This document shows positions 26,288 through 40,547 of a DNA stretch of 64,000 nucleotides, piece by piece; the stretch's first letter is position 1; each line of letters opens with the position of its first letter. Location: positions 37,393,042 through 37,457,041 of the forward strand of contig NW_019211456.1 of NCBI RefSeq assembly GCF_002443255.2. The letters run 5' to 3'. The notes beneath the pieces are model-generated. The model was not told the origin of the DNA. It worked only from the letters and a program-made list of their open reading frames with translations, and searched no databases. The translations under genes were made by a program, and so were the position numbers. The stretch is from Varroa destructor. Lineage: Eukaryota; Arthropoda; Arachnida; Mesostigmata; Varroidae.

Positions 26288-29200
26288 ATGTCTACTCTGC
26301 ATTTTATTGCCTTCCCGTTACCAGGAACAGAAGATCAACTAAACGACAGGTAAGCTAGCACGAGTTGTTGTACCGCTGTTTGCAAGTGCCTAGCTCTCGA
26401 ATGGTCATGAACTCACTCAGGAGAATGGATATAACGAAAACACGAACGTTTAAGCTGTCGTAGCCCGGACGTTTTTTTCCGAGAAACAAATCCATGAACT
26501 ATGCAAGGCTTACCAGCTAGGCGTATTCCGAAAGAATATACGCATCCGCCATGTGCTTGCCTAATATTGCCTTCCCCGGTTGTTCTTACTCGGAGGCTCG
26601 CTGATGGTTATGTTTTCACCGCGGCGATATGTAACTACACCATTTGTGTGGACATTCTTGGATTCTAATGGTACGGGATAAGAGTATGGCGTTCCTATAT
26701 CTATACTTGTTTGACATCTACCAACAAGTTTCTATCGCCATGAGCCCATTGGATGGTGGATGAAATTTTGCGTGCGTTTCTTCTTCGCGGACCATTATAC
26801 TGCCTAGGCTTAGGTGCAACTCGTTTCGGGTGTGACGTCGCCCTAGCGGCAATAAATGCCAGGGAGAAGGATAGTATTCCGGATCGCCTTTCCGTCTCTG
26901 TAATTGGAGCTCAATTGTTGATATGACTATTTTGAATTAGCAGAGTTGTTTTTCGAAAAATCGAAAACCCCTATGTCGAGTTTGTAAATGTATGTTTGGT
27001 CGGAATACACGAGCTCATGTGCGAGGTGCGGATAGACCTGTTTGTTACGGGTTGGGAAGTAAATTAGGGTATAGTAGTTTGATCTGATGGAGCCGTCTAT
27101 GGAGACGTCCTAAACTCGTTATTTCCATGTATCATTGCAACGAATCGGGTTTTTTTTTATAAACTGTCAGGGAATGAGAGAAATAGAAGTGACTGATTCA
27201 CTTGGCCCTTTTCCACGGCGACTGAATAGGTTTTTGAGTCGGTACAAAATCAAACTGTATTACGGAATTTAGATAAGCGGCAATTGCTCATGATACTTCA
27301 TGAAATCAGCGCAACGTCCTTGTGATTCTAATGTTCAGTTATTGCTTATTCCAACATTTCGATGTATAGTGTACCTGTTCAGACATTTGTTTAATAACTA
27401 CGTATAACATAAAGTTGATTTGATGGAAATTTGAATCAATGATAACAATCCTAAGGCTATACGAAATTACTCTAGCGCATCTTTCCACGGGGAAACCCAG
27501 AGTTAATTTACAATATATATATATATATATAGATGTGTGCGTAATAGTGTAACATTAGTCGTTTCAAGTAAGCATGCCTATATCGAAAAGACGCTGATCT
27601 GTCTATTATTGGGCGACGATATTGCGCAGAATGAGGAAGTTTCATTGCTTATATTTTTTTTGTATCATTAAGTTATCAGTTAATTTTATTTTCATTAGTG
27701 TTCGTGTAGCATTCGTGGTCACATTCTGATTCATTGAATGCATCGGTGTGAAAAAGAACTGGTGTTCGATAAAAACTACAGGTTACCTTGTGCCTAGCTA
27801 TGCTTTAATGTTTGATAGAGTCAAGGGTGTGATGTAAACTCTCAGTTAATAGCTTTTGATCCAACATAGACCTTTTGTTACCTAATGTACAAAAATGTGT
27901 GGCTACCGTTGATCGTCAGGAAAAGCCTGGAGGGGCTTTAAGAATTATTAAATGCTTTTGCTGTAAACTTATTTATTGAATATTCATGAGGTATCTACAT
28001 GGCTACATACGAAAGTAGCCAGTATTTTTTGGTCCTCGGTTATTACTGGGATTTGCATCAAATGTAATACTGATGTCGCTAAGCTTTCCAAATCATCCTA
28101 TGATCTCACTGCACGCGGTAGATATTTTCATAAAAGAAATTGGTCACGTGTTTCGAACGTGAAACATTTTCAACATTCAAACAGAATAGATATAGACGTT
28201 CGCTAATTTTATTACTATTATATTATTTTTAATGTTCCGCAGATTAAAGGAGGTTGCCGATAAGCTTCGTCGTTCAGCGTATTCGCCGCCATCATTTTTG
28301 CACAAATTTTCGTCCTGCTCGGTCGTACAATGCGTCGTAGGACCGTCGCATCTTGGCTTTCTGCTTGATGATGGACGCGTATGTCGTGTGGCCTATTCGT
28401 TGCTTTCCGACAGTCTCGACCTTAGTAAAGGTCCAAGCGACGGTGCCCCAGGTGGAGGCAATAACAATGGATCGAATAAAGGGTAAGTGTTGTTGCTCTA
28501 AATTCAGGGTTGGAATTCAGTTTTATGTACTTTTCCGTCAATGCTAGCACCATTTATAAAAGATGTTTCTCAAGTACGAAATCTGTTGAGCCATTTTAGG
28601 TAGCTGACAAGTAACCAGATAGAACAAATTGATTAAAGTTATCTGTGATGTCCTTAAGAGCATTTATACAAGTATTGTAGCCCATTACATAAAACTTGAT
28701 AGTTGCAACAGTGGTGATGATTAAAGCGCCAGTAATGATCTATATGATTATATTTTCACAGAACAAATTCAAGCACATTTCATAGAATATTAAAAAAGTA
28801 TTATTTGCAACTTTATGTATAGATATCTCACCTACCTCACGAAGCCAGCTTGGGACAACTATCAGTGTAATCTTTAATTTGCAGAAAAAAAAGCAGATAA
28901 TTTGTCAAACAATGCTAAATAAATGCTTTGTTGTGTTCTAAATGTATTTGATGTTCCTTACCGCAGGTCAAATTCACAGGCTGCCGGCGGAGGCAATTCG
29001 GCTAGTGGTGCAGCTTCATCGGGCTCGTCAAAAGTGAAACGCACGGCCCGCATATCGACGGGCGGCTATAGACCTGGCTCTTCCGGCCGAATGGTGATGG
29101 GCAGCCGTTCAGTGGTGCCAGCAACTTACGTGCCTGAGGAGCTGGTCACTCAGGCACAGGTTGTACTTCAAGGCAAGAGCCGTCACCTAATTATCCGCGA

Positions 29201-32200
29201 ACTGCAGAGAACGGTACGCTATGAGCAGTTCCTATATAATTTTTTTTATTCACACATGTTGTGAAGCGATCCTGGATTTCTTTCAACCAAAAGCTTAGTC
29301 ACTTAAGCCACCGCGTCGACAATTCCATATAATAAAGTATATTTCGTACTTATTCGTTTGTTTCTTTTTGACTGCATGAAATAATATGAGGGCGTTCAGC
29401 ATAACCATTTATTATTTTATTACAGTCCTCATATCGGTTAACTCATAGAGAAGGCTTTTACCAATCGCATCAGGTTTCATTAAAAAAATGGAATCGTTGC
29501 TACCTGATTACTTGGGATTGGGAATAAACTAAATGTTCAATAAATTGTTCTCACATGTTACAGAATCTGGACGTGAACTTGGCTGTCAACAATCTTTTGT
29601 CCCGAGACGACGAGGAGGGCGAGGATGCATCAATGAATGAAGATGGAGCTGGCGGGGAGAGTTTTGTCAGTGAGGACCTGATGTCGTTATTGGATGCAGG
29701 TGGAGCGATGGGGGGTCATCAGGAGCATCAGCATCCCGCGCACCACGGAGTTCATCCCGGCCATCATCCTTCTGTGATTATCGACCCAGATGCCATGTTT
29801 TCCGAAGATATGTTTGGATCTCCTGGTTCTTCAGCAGGTTTTAGTCGACGTGGCACGCGTGGAAGTTCCTCGAAGGGTTCAGCGGGAGGAGACAACCACA
29901 ATAATCCGTTTCTTCGAGCGAATCGAGAAAGTAGACAGATGGGCTCGGGTGGCGGATCTTCACGGAAGTGGTTAGATTCAGCTCTCAAAGACTCTAGCAG
30001 TGACAGTGCTGACTTAAGCGCTGCCGGAGGCCCTGGGGCTAGTAAAAAAGCCAAGAATCCCGTATGGATCAGCGAAGACGTGGAGTTTTGGCCTGGCAAC
30101 ACAAAATTCGTCCATATCATTTCTCTGTATTCAGAGCTGTGTGCTCTTAGCACAACAGGACAACTGCATCAGTGGCGATGGTGGAGCTGTGAACCGTTTC
30201 GAGGTGATATGAACACAATCGTATTTCATCCGAAAACCATCACCCTCAATTTGTTACACGAGCGAATATCGATGCTTGATGGCAGATGTGCAAGAGCTTC
30301 CGTGGTGACGGAATCGGGAAAAGTGGCAACTTTCGTCGACGAAAGTTTAGGACCAGTGGCCTTCCGTTTGGAACAACAGGCAACATTATTCAACGAGTTC
30401 CAGGGAGAGCGAATTTTATCTATTCACGTTTGCTCATTGTATTCGTGCGTTCGCCTGGAGAGCGGCGGTATCTACTGGTGGGGTGTATTGCCATTTAGCC
30501 AACGAAAAAAGATCTGGGAACGGATGTGTCAACGTTCAAAGCAAAGTAAAGGTGCATCTGCTGGGCACGGCGCCGAGATCGCCGTCGATGCTCAGGTCTG
30601 TATGCGTTATAGTCCAGTATATCACCCAGGAGCGCTGGCTTTTACGACCGCCAACGGACAACCAAGGGTTGGTCAATTGCTGGCCGCCGCTTGGAATCTA
30701 CCTGACTCATGTCAGTTCAAAATAATCGCGCCGAAAGCACCGCCTATAAGCGGAAGTACCAGTGGAGGGGGTCCCTCAGAACGTCAGAGCAGCCAGTCTC
30801 CTGCCGATGTTGGGGGTAGTGATCGCACCGAAATGCCACCCCCTCCATCGCCAGCTTCATCAACCTGCAGTGAGCCATCGCCGCACAGCCCGATGTCGCA
30901 CAGTACGTGACAATTCTTTAATATCTAAAAGGTCTCTTGGACTGCATTGTAATCACAGAACTTGTAACCTTCGATTTCAAACAGGCTTTTACATAAGATT
31001 TTTATTCGGTGAATGTCTAACTTCTTATCATATTCTAATTCAATGAACCACAAGTAATCTCATCTCTTATCGTAGGTTTATTACTAGCTCTAATTTTATC
31101 ATTTTCGTATCCTGCACAGAGCGTAAAAAACCCGCCCGGGCAGATGATTGCGACAGGACAGAAGAAGAAGAATGGGCACTGAAAGACGTCGTGTTTGTAG
31201 AAGACGTCAAGAACGTGCCGATTGGTCGAGTAGTCAAAGTGGACGGACTCTATGTCGCTGTGAAATTCCCGTCAAAAGAGGGCAATTCTGGTGGCGGAGA
31301 CCGCGACAAGACTAGTGGTGATGGCAAAGACGACCCCTTGTCGGACTGTCGTTTGATGCGCAAAGATGAGGTACAGGTCGTTCGAGGAGGGGGTTCAGCA
31401 GCTTCGACACGCACCCTTGACTGTTTGCAGAAAACGCCAAAACGGGTCGCGTTCCCAGATAACGCCGTGCAAATCCTTTCGATGGCAGTTGATCCTCGTG
31501 GTATTCATGTCGTTGTTCGAGGTCGCAAGTCAAATCAACTGCGTTACTGCGTCCACAATGTAGCTACGGGTCGTGCTGAGCAAGACGCTGCCTTCCCGAT
31601 ACATACAGCTAGTTTCCTCGCTGCCGATGTTGGTCAGGTGGCATTGAGTGTTAATGGTGAAAATGAATCATTGTCATTGTTACGTGACGGGAACGCCTGC
31701 CTGTTCCCTTTGGCTCACGATTGTGTAGCGGCCATCCGCGATCCGGTCTGGCTTAATCTACCTCCCGTTCGTGCTATGGGAATGGGTCTGCAAGCGTTGC
31801 GCGACGTCGCTCACAACCAGAAAAGCCAAGTGGCAGTAATTACGCTTCTGCTTGAACCACAAACGGTGATGTCAGCCATCTTTAAGGGTAATGCAGAAGC
31901 AGTATGCCAGCTGTTGAGTAATGCGAAACGGGACATGGATTCTGAAGGAGACGTGTCTGCTCTTCGAGCTATCCTCAGCGAACGCTGTGATGGTAATCGC
32001 AATATTCTGCATGCTGCTGTCAGCGTGTCCGTACCTACATCGAACAAAAGCAACGATGGGGAGCAGGCGCCGTACGATGCTCTCGATCTCCTACAGACAT
32101 CGTCGGGCGCTACGGGAAACAACCAACCGTTAAACAGCAGGAAGTAAGTTATGCAAGAATGCCATCAAAGTCTCAGCACTCATTATTGCTTTTATTAAAT

Positions 32201-35200
32201 AGGATTCACTTGCGTATTTAGTCACAGCTACAAAGGACTTAGTAATTCTGCAACTTCTCCTCCGTTTTGTAAATGTTACATTTGTCTTATCACAGTATCA
32301 CGCACGTCAAATACTAGTCGTGCGCTAAAGGACATTATCTATGCTTGCTTAAAAACGACGTAGTTTTAAAAAAACATGTACGTGTGTGTTCACTTAGATC
32401 GTCTAAACGATGTTTCAGCATTTCGCTGTCAGAGATGATGCGACGCGCTCACGGAGAACCGGCAGATCTTGCCGGCGGTGTTGGTGGAGGCGGTATACAA
32501 GATTCTGATAATGAATTCCACTTGGGGTCAAGTGCGCGGGTGTCGTGGGGTCCGAACGAAGATGGCGTCCATGTTGCGGACGGACATCCACTGGGCCATC
32601 ACGCCACTGATGGTCTCGGCCACGGAGTGGGCTCTGGCGTTGGTATCGGAGTCGGTGAATTAGGTGTTGCTGGACAAGGAGCTGGTTCAGCCGCCCACGC
32701 CGGAGCTCTTGAACTTGCTAAAAGCCAGCGAGGAATTGCGCCTTTATTAGCGCTTTTGCAAGCATCGGTGTTACGTCCTCATTTACATGAACTTTTATGC
32801 GCTCGTGACGCAACTGGTCAAACACCATTCATGACTGCTGTTTCCTGCAGGGCATACCATGCGGCTCTACTTTTGTTAGATGCTGCCCAAAGGTTAGTTT
32901 CTTGGGAAAAAATATACTAATGCTAGCGAGTAGAGTATTTTTTTGTAACGCAATATATTAGTGGCATATTTTCGTAGACATTGTTTAATTTACGCGAATT
33001 AAAACGTAGGGCAAAGCGCTTTTAGGTGTCAAATACAAATATTGACGAATTTTATATCCGATGCTAATTGCACATGTTAGGTCAATGTGAATTCTCTTCC
33101 TCGATAATTATAAACAAAAAATTCTCAAATGAAGTCATTATAATCGAAGTGCATATATGCCAACTGTAAATTTAGGTATTTGGCAAAATCACTTATAAAT
33201 CCATGTTAAATGATCTCACATCAGGTGCAGCGAAAATTCCCGTGTAGCTCTACGGCAGATGATCTATCCCGTGGATGCACCGGCCGAAGACTCGCCATTG
33301 CATGTCCTCTGCTCCAACGATACCTGCTCTTTTACTTGGACAGGGGCACAACACATTACGCAAAGCATTTTCGAGTGTCGCACCTGCGGTTTAACTGGAA
33401 CCCTATGTTGCTGTTCGGAATGCGCTCGCGTATGTCACCGTGGCCACGACTGCAAACTAAAACGTGCATCTCCTACGGCGTACTGTGACTGCTGGGAAAA
33501 ATGTCGCTGCCGAGCGCTTGTTCAGGGAAGCCAACAAGCCCGTGTGCAGCTTCTCAACAGACTCATTCATGAAACCGATCTTGCTACGCTACCGAACGGA
33601 AAGTAAGTACGAGGATAATCAAGTATTTAGAAACGCCATTTTCACTGAAATAGCTTCGGCTGTGAGTCAACGAGATCCGTTGTACTGTAACATTTCTATC
33701 CAAATTAGCATAAAGGTAATTGAAGTAAAGCGCTTACTTGCTGCGAAACTGTTGTGGAAAACTGCAGTTCAACTAACCTGGACTTCATGTGATAAATCTT
33801 CGATGCTGATAGTGTTCCTCGTTTATTCTTGCCTTTTACAGAGGCGAAACGATTTTACTATTCCTTGTGCAAACGGTTGGCCGGCAAAGTGTAGAGCAAC
33901 GTCAATATCGTCCATCTCGATCGCGTAATCAGCCCCCACGCAAGGTGACGGGTACCGGGGCAGAGTCTAGCGGCGGCAATCATGACATGCCGGACCATGA
34001 TCTCGATCCTCCGAAATTCGCACGCCGTGCTTTGGATCGCATGTTACGAGACTGGCCAGCTGTACGTGCTGCTTTGATGGCTGGTGATCACCGTTTACAA
34101 ACGAGCACCTCTGAAGAAGGCCCCCTAACAGCACAAGCCGGCGCCACCCTTCTTGATAAGTTTGTGCAAAGCCTTCTCGTCAAATGCTCAATGGAAATGC
34201 TAGATACTCTCCTGGCTACGCTCATCCAACAAATGTACCACGATCGCGATTCGGGGAGTTCAGCGGCAGCGGTGGTGACATTGTGTCAACCTGGACCGTC
34301 GACGTCTTCCGGCTCCAGCGTTGGACCACCACCGACAGAATCCCGTGTCGTGGCGGTCCGTTTCGTTCGCTCAGTTGTGCGTCTCTTTACTGTTCTGGCT
34401 GCTGAGATGTCGCCGAATCCCAATCGGCGGAAGTCTAGACCGGTCATGTTCAGCTTGTCTGGCGCTTCGTCACAACCAATTCTCAAATGCAAACGCGTCT
34501 TCCAGGCCTTGCTGCCTCTGTCGATCCGAGAATTAGTCGACGCGGCGGTATCGCTGATGACACCTGTACGACTGGGCGTCGCGCGACCCACCGCACATTT
34601 CTCATTACTAGCCACGTGTTTAGACGCCATCAATGGCAGTGAGGAACTTTTCCTTGTTGATCCGCCTGTACTTAATAGTACGGCGCCGCTTGCTGATGAT
34701 CTATCGGGGCAAGGAGCTGGCGACCTTCGCAATCTAAGTAGTGCTGAACAGGACGAGTCTAGTGATCCTGCGGTTTCGAATAGACAGCGATCAGGCTTAC
34801 CGCCACGTTCCCTGCCTTCATCGTTGGGCGCAGCGCCGGGCTCTTCAAATTCGGCAGGACCATCACATTCTGGCGCCGGTGGATCGGGAACTCCAATAAG
34901 AGACGCGGGTGGCCCACAGGAGAGCGACTCGGAGAGTGAGAGCGAACGTGATGAAGACGCTTTGTCGGTGTTGTCCATCTCCGAGGTTCGAGGAGGTCAT
35001 CACTCGAGCAGCCAGGACAGGCAGGCGCCGGCCGGAAACGAAGCAGGCAAGTTGTAGATCGTTATGAATGGGTGCTTGCGCCTTTATCGAATCAGACTTG
35101 TGTATATTGAACGAAGTATTGGTGCGGCTAGTTATAGGTTAATCATTGGGACTTCGGCTGATCTGACCAGTCTGCATTATGTGTTATCAGATTAACTACA

Positions 35201-38200
35201 TGGATGTTATTGGGGAGTAGTGAACTGTTACTGTTGTGGTCTGCTTTCTGAGTATTTAATCCTTGATCCCAAAAGTGATTATCTGAAGCTTTTGAAGGTA
35301 GATTTAATTACCTTGAAAAACACGGTCCGTTTTCAGACGATGACTCGACAGGGGAGACATCCGGAGCCGAGGGTGAAGAAGATAGCGATGCAGGCGATAC
35401 AGAAGAGCAGGACAATGATGACGGGGAGCACACGGACGAACCCTTGGAGAGGTAGGCATTTGTCTATGCTCCAATCCTCAAGCTGCAATAATTTTTTAAT
35501 CTTAAGAAAAACTGGAGCTACGGCATCGATGTCTAATAGTTTTTACAGTTACCAATGCGCTGTTAATTCTGTTTGTCTCTCAACTTCTCTCAGATAAGAC
35601 TTAACAATCTTTTGTTATAATATTTGATCATTCATGTAGCAACAAATAGGAAGAACGTTAAGCATCTCTATAATTAACGTATGATTCTTTGAAATCTTGC
35701 AGACGTCCAAGTGGTTCGATGGGCCGCAACAACAACTCTCCTACGTACCTAGCGCCCCCTCACCTTCAGTGGGCTGTCAGAAGTCGCTCCGAACTTGTTT
35801 ATGCAGCTGGAGTATCAGCATCCACTGGTACCACAAATACAATCCTTAGTAAGTATTTACAACCTTCTGGTACAAACCATTTTTGGCATTGTCGCATATC
35901 TGTTGTAACAATTACTTGTTGGACGAAAATGTGATATATAGATAAATATATCGGGCTAACAGCATGAAGCAATCAGAGTTACACATATTAATTGGCATGA
36001 ATATTATCGCCGACGAAAACCAGTTGTCGTCAGAAATGACTAAGAGAAGCAAGCACTATCATTTGTCAACAGTTACACTTGCGATTTACTTAACGAGTAA
36101 TTAGCGATCAATAATTATTGCCTAATGACTACACGATTTACTTGCTGTTTCTAGCTGCTTCGGTACCACTGGCAAATGGTTTGGTGTACATCGACGCGAA
36201 TTCTCTGCGTCGGTCTACAGGGAATTCATCATCCGCTTCTTCGTCGGCGTCAGCTGTCGCCCTCACGGCTGCCGCCGCTGCCGGAGTTCATGGCGACGGT
36301 GGGGTGCCTTCTGTCACCAATACAAACGTAGGGCTAGCTCGTACTTTCGGCGCGTTGATTCGTCAGCTTACAGACTTACTAGCTGTTCTCGATGAGTCAA
36401 CAGGGGCTCGCTATTTAGTTCCGGGCTTACTCAAAGTCCCTCCTGAGGTGCTATCACCAGAACATTTGCCGAGCCTTTACGAACTAGTCGAATCTGCTCT
36501 AAAACCAACCTGGAACTGGTTCATGACCGTTATGGATTCTACAGAGGGACAGTTGCGCTTTGGATGCGCTCTCAACAAGCGACTCACCGGAGGCGCAGCA
36601 TCTGCTGGTGGTCAGGGCATTTCGGGACAAGGAACACGAAACTCAGGAGCGGGGTCGTCCCGAACAGGAGGCGATAACGGCGAGTCGCGTCGTCGCAGCA
36701 AAATTGAATCAGCCGCACGGAGAGATTTCCTCTCGTACACGCTGTCCTTACTTCGAGCTCAATCGTCAGAACATTTGGACACGTTGCCAATCATTGATGT
36801 TGCATCCCTTAAGCATATCGCGTAAGTATCGATGAATACATTTTTTGAAAGAAATTTGGCTGTATGCGTAACACACATAGGTTAGTCTTGTAACGCCAAC
36901 CCTTTACATTTCGCTGATGGTGTTATGGCTATTACAACTAATATTTTCTATGCGCTCGGCAGTTACGTCTTCGACTCAATGATTTACTATTTGCGCTGTG
37001 GAAACAATGGATCGTCAACAAGCAGTGCTGAAGGCACCGACCTTAGTGACGTGATGCGGGAAGGATCGATCTCATTAGACCCTTGGTTGGACAATGAACA
37101 GGATATGGTTGATACGGACACGGAAGAGAAGCCTTTTGGAACATCGACCGACAGGCCATCGGGCGACTCTCAAAGTAATGGCAAGCAGACCGTACACGCT
37201 GGGAGAAAACACAGTTTCTTCCAACGATCGGACTCTACTCTTTGTTTGGGTTGTATACCACCTCCAGATCCGTTTGCTACGCCACTTGCCGAAGCACTGC
37301 CGCTAGCCGAACGACCGCAATTGCTCACGCCAGCTGCTACCCGACTAGATCTGTTTGGACCACCGTCGAGATTTGCATCTGGAAGCGATGGAAATAACCG
37401 ACGCGATTCAGCAGCCCAGTTGAGGCCCTCGCTTCGTACGGCCTTGGAAGATGATGCCAGTTGGCCGCGAGTCACTGTAGGGGCACGGCAACAGAACACC
37501 GGCAACGAAAGGAGTCAGCGACAGCAGGGGCAAGGCCAGCCCCACGATGCGCTTCTGAGCCGTTGGCATCTAACGCTGGAGCTGTTCGGTAGGGTGTTCG
37601 TTGATGACGTGGGTGCCGAACCTGGCTCCATCATTTCGGAGCTCGGCGGGTTTCCTGTCAAAGAAGCTCGTTTCCGTCGAGACATGGAAAAGCTCCGCGG
37701 TTCACAGCAGCGAGATTTGTCACTGGCCAAAATGGAACGTGAACGAGGCGCACTTCTGCAACTCACGTTCCGCGAACTAAACCAACAGTACACGAATAAC
37801 AGCCGCCGCTCAATGGGAGGCACTCCTCCTCTCGCCATTAGTAGAGTTAAAGTGATTTTCCGAGACGAACCTGGTGAGGGATCAGGAGTTGCACGCTCAT
37901 TTTACGCGTCGTTTGCTGAAGCCGTGCTAGCTAACGATAACATTCCTAATCTTGAGGGCTGTCAAACTGGAAACCGTACATTACAATACAGTGAGTAAGC
38001 CTATGCGACTTCGAAATCTATACCGGAGCTCGTTTGATTTTTTCTGCTCTTAGAGATGTCAGTACAAGGAATCCCTTGTTCTCATGTCATGCGAATTGTT
38101 TTTATGTAGTTGTCCTACAGGAAGGTCACTTTAACCTGTTCGCGACAGTTCTCGACGTGCGTTACGTGAGCGTAACTTACTGTTGTCACGTAAAGCGCAT

Positions 38201-40022
38201 ATCCCCAATTTATGCCTAATAGAATACATACATACTAATACATAATAACATGTAAATATATAATAGGGTACATAGAAAATAATAGGAAGCAAAGTTAATT
38301 GTGCCTATCACCAACTCTTAGAATTTCTGAGAGCCTAGGGTAGCGTAATTATAGAACTACAACAACAAATACCAAGAAAAGTCGCTGTAATCTCAGGCTC
38401 GGTTTCAGACCTGATCCAGCGACTAAAGTCTCGCGACAAGGACAAGGAATCGTCCGCAACTGGACGATCCAGCGGCGGCTCGTCACGCGCAGTTGGCCCA
38501 TCGGGGTCGATGCTTCGAGTCGAAGCTCCCGCGTTCGCCATGGCCACTTCTGGCGAACCTAGCCAAGGAAACGACCAATTATCACCACATCGTAAACAGC
38601 TCGGAGCCCGTCTGTACCCTCGTGTCCAAGCGTTACGACCACTTCTTGCAGCAAAGATCACAGGCATGCTTCTTGAACAGTCCGCAACTCAGTTGATTCT
38701 TCTCCTAACATCGGAAGAGTCACTCAAACAGCGGGTCGACGAGTGCGTCGACTTGATCGCTTCCAACAAATGGTACGTATGGAAGACATAGCCGGTTGCA
38801 TGTCTACTTAAAGGTAAAGGGTTTTTTTAAGGCAGCAGCCCGGTAAGTTTCTAAAAAGAGAACCCGGAACACGACCTCGTTCTATAAAATTCAGCTTAGG
38901 ACTACTTAGTTTGGGTTCTAGGTAATAATATCGGCTCGAAACCCTGTTAGAAGGACTGATATTTATGTACTGAACAGCAATTTGCAATAACAGTTTCATA
39001 TTGTGGTTACCATTTTCCATCACAGTGCTGTCAAGCTGGAACCGTTGGATCTCAACGAGGCTGGCACATCGAGCGCGCTTGGCGAGCCCATGGACGCGGT
39101 GCCGTGTGAAGACAATTCGCCTTTCTTCTATCAACCTGGTAAGACCGGTTTTTATTCTCCGCGCCAAGGCAAGTGTACACCGGAACGACTGAACGCGTTC
39201 AGAAACATAGGACGCGTGATGGGCCTATGCCTACTACAGAATGAGCTGTGTCCAATCCCACTAAGTCGTCATGTGTTGAAGTACATACTAAATCGGCGAA
39301 TTGGGTGGCACGATCTCGCGTTTTTTGATCCTGTGTTGTATGAAAGCTTGCGTCAAATTCTCTTCGAAGCTGGGGATAACAAAGATAACAATAAAGAGGA
39401 GGTAATCGCCGCCCTCGATCTGACGTTTACGATCGATCTAGGTCAGGAGGAAGGTGGGGACACCGTCGAGCTAATACCTGACGGTCGAAATACGCATGTC
39501 ACTGTACACAATGTCTACGACTATGTCCGTCGGTACGCAGAATACCGTATGGTTAAGTCACAGGAACGAGCTCTCGAAGCGCTGCGAACGGGTGTGTTCG
39601 ATGTCCTACTAAACAATAGCCTTGAAGGATTAACGGCGGAAGATCTTAGACTTTTGTTGAACGGCGTACCGGAAGTAAACGTACAGAGTCTCATCTCCTA
39701 TACGAGCTTCATCGATGAAGGTAAAGAAAGCACAGAACGGACGGTGCGTTTCAAAAAATGGTTTTGGTCCATCATGGAAAAAATGACCTCTAGAGAACGG
39801 CAAGATCTTGTTTACTTCTGGACGGGTTCTCCTGCGTTACCTGCGTCGGAGGAAGGATTCCAGCCGATGCCGACGATCACATTACGCCCACCAGACGACC
39901 AGCATCTTCCCAGCGCTAACACCTGTATTTCTCGTCTTTACCTTCCGATTTATTCGTCGAAACACATCCTTCGATCAAAACTGTTACTCGCTGTGAAGAC
40001 CAAAAACTTCGGTTTTGTTTGA
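26288..40022 (+). CDS. UBR5: E3 ubiquitin-protein ligase UBR5 (hyd), 14 coding exons
   Basis: UBR5/Hyd is a nuclear HECT ligase of the N-degron pathway that also extends branched ubiquitin chains. Exons: 26288-26349, 28243-28482, 28967-29213, 29564-30902, 31120-32143, 32398-32892, 33225-33602, 33842-35046, 35337-35451, 35703-35848, 36155-36821, 36963-37990, 38409-38772, 39026-40022. They total 8,307 nt (2,768 residues; human 2,799). All junction phases close. Domains are UBA (about 155-200, [22 protein letters not shown]), RCC1-like propeller strands (about 310-900), an NLS-like KRKKPAR made across the exon 4/5 junction, the UBR box (1170-1231, all Cys/His present), MLLE/PABC (about 2380-2437, KITGMLLEQ), and HECT to the end. 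The catalytic Cys lies in NTCISRLY at about 2737, 32 residues from the C-terminus as in human. Gly/His- and Ser-rich linkers differ from human. The start gives [20 protein letters not shown], matching the family N-terminus. Confidence 0.97.
27513..27531. repeat. short (AT)n microsatellite
   Basis: A short AT dinucleotide run lies inside the first, 1.9 kb intron of UBR5. That intron is otherwise featureless; its one longer frame (27976-28206) does not extend any exon. Confidence 0.85.
35047..35336 (+). other. GC-AG intron of UBR5
   Basis: Exon 8 ends CAG followed by GCAAGT, and exon 9 begins after TTTTCAG. Only this GC donor gives phase 1, which joins Glu-Ala-Asp to the downstream acidic segment (DDSTGETSG) homologous to the human SEDDSQS region. 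The nearby GTTGTA would leave phase 2 and run into a stop. The donor otherwise fits the U1 consensus perfectly (CAG|GCAAGT), as is typical of the rare GC-AG class of U2 introns. Confidence 0.85.
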
Positions 40023-40541
40023 GTGTTTCGGTACAAGACAAAAATCCGGGAACTGTTTAATTCGTTCAAATTTGTACTGCGTATTTCAGAGGACAACTAT
40101 CGTTTTCGAATCCTTAGTTGGTAATCATTACGTTAACGTAGTTGTGCACTAGATTGGCATTTCAGAAGTTTCGTAAAAAGCTTCTTGAGAACTAAACAGG
40201 TAATGATGACATCAAATATATAAATATGGAACAATTTAGTTTAACGGAGAATACATGAGGTTGTCTGAGCGAGAACGAATATTGCCTCAACGTTCACTTT
40301 CGACAGAAGGGAAGCACGACCGTATTAAATAATGTTATTATTTACTTTTTGGAAGACGATAATTATGGACTAATGATAACAATAATAGGAAAAAAGAAGG
40401 ATAGTGATGGTGATGATGACGATGGTAAGAAAACATAACCGTTTCACTAAATGGTGACCAAATGAAGATATAGCTTGCAATGTGATTGAAGCTGAATAAG
40501 CTTTTTCTTAAAATATCTCAAAAGTCGACGAGACAAGTGTA

Positions 40542-40547
40542 AATAAA
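40542..40547 (+). other. candidate UBR5 polyadenylation signal
   Basis: AATAAA lies about 520 bp after the UBR5 stop codon, in AT-rich sequence, and is the first canonical hexamer I noticed on this strand. Its use is inferred from position only. Confidence 0.4.

Noticed and set aside
34286..34978. 230-codon minus-strand frame inside UBR5 exon 8
   Set aside because: It is a shadow of the real plus-strand exon, which is confirmed by homology and phase. The frame is Ser/Arg-rich, as expected from reading Gly/Ser-rich coding sequence backwards.
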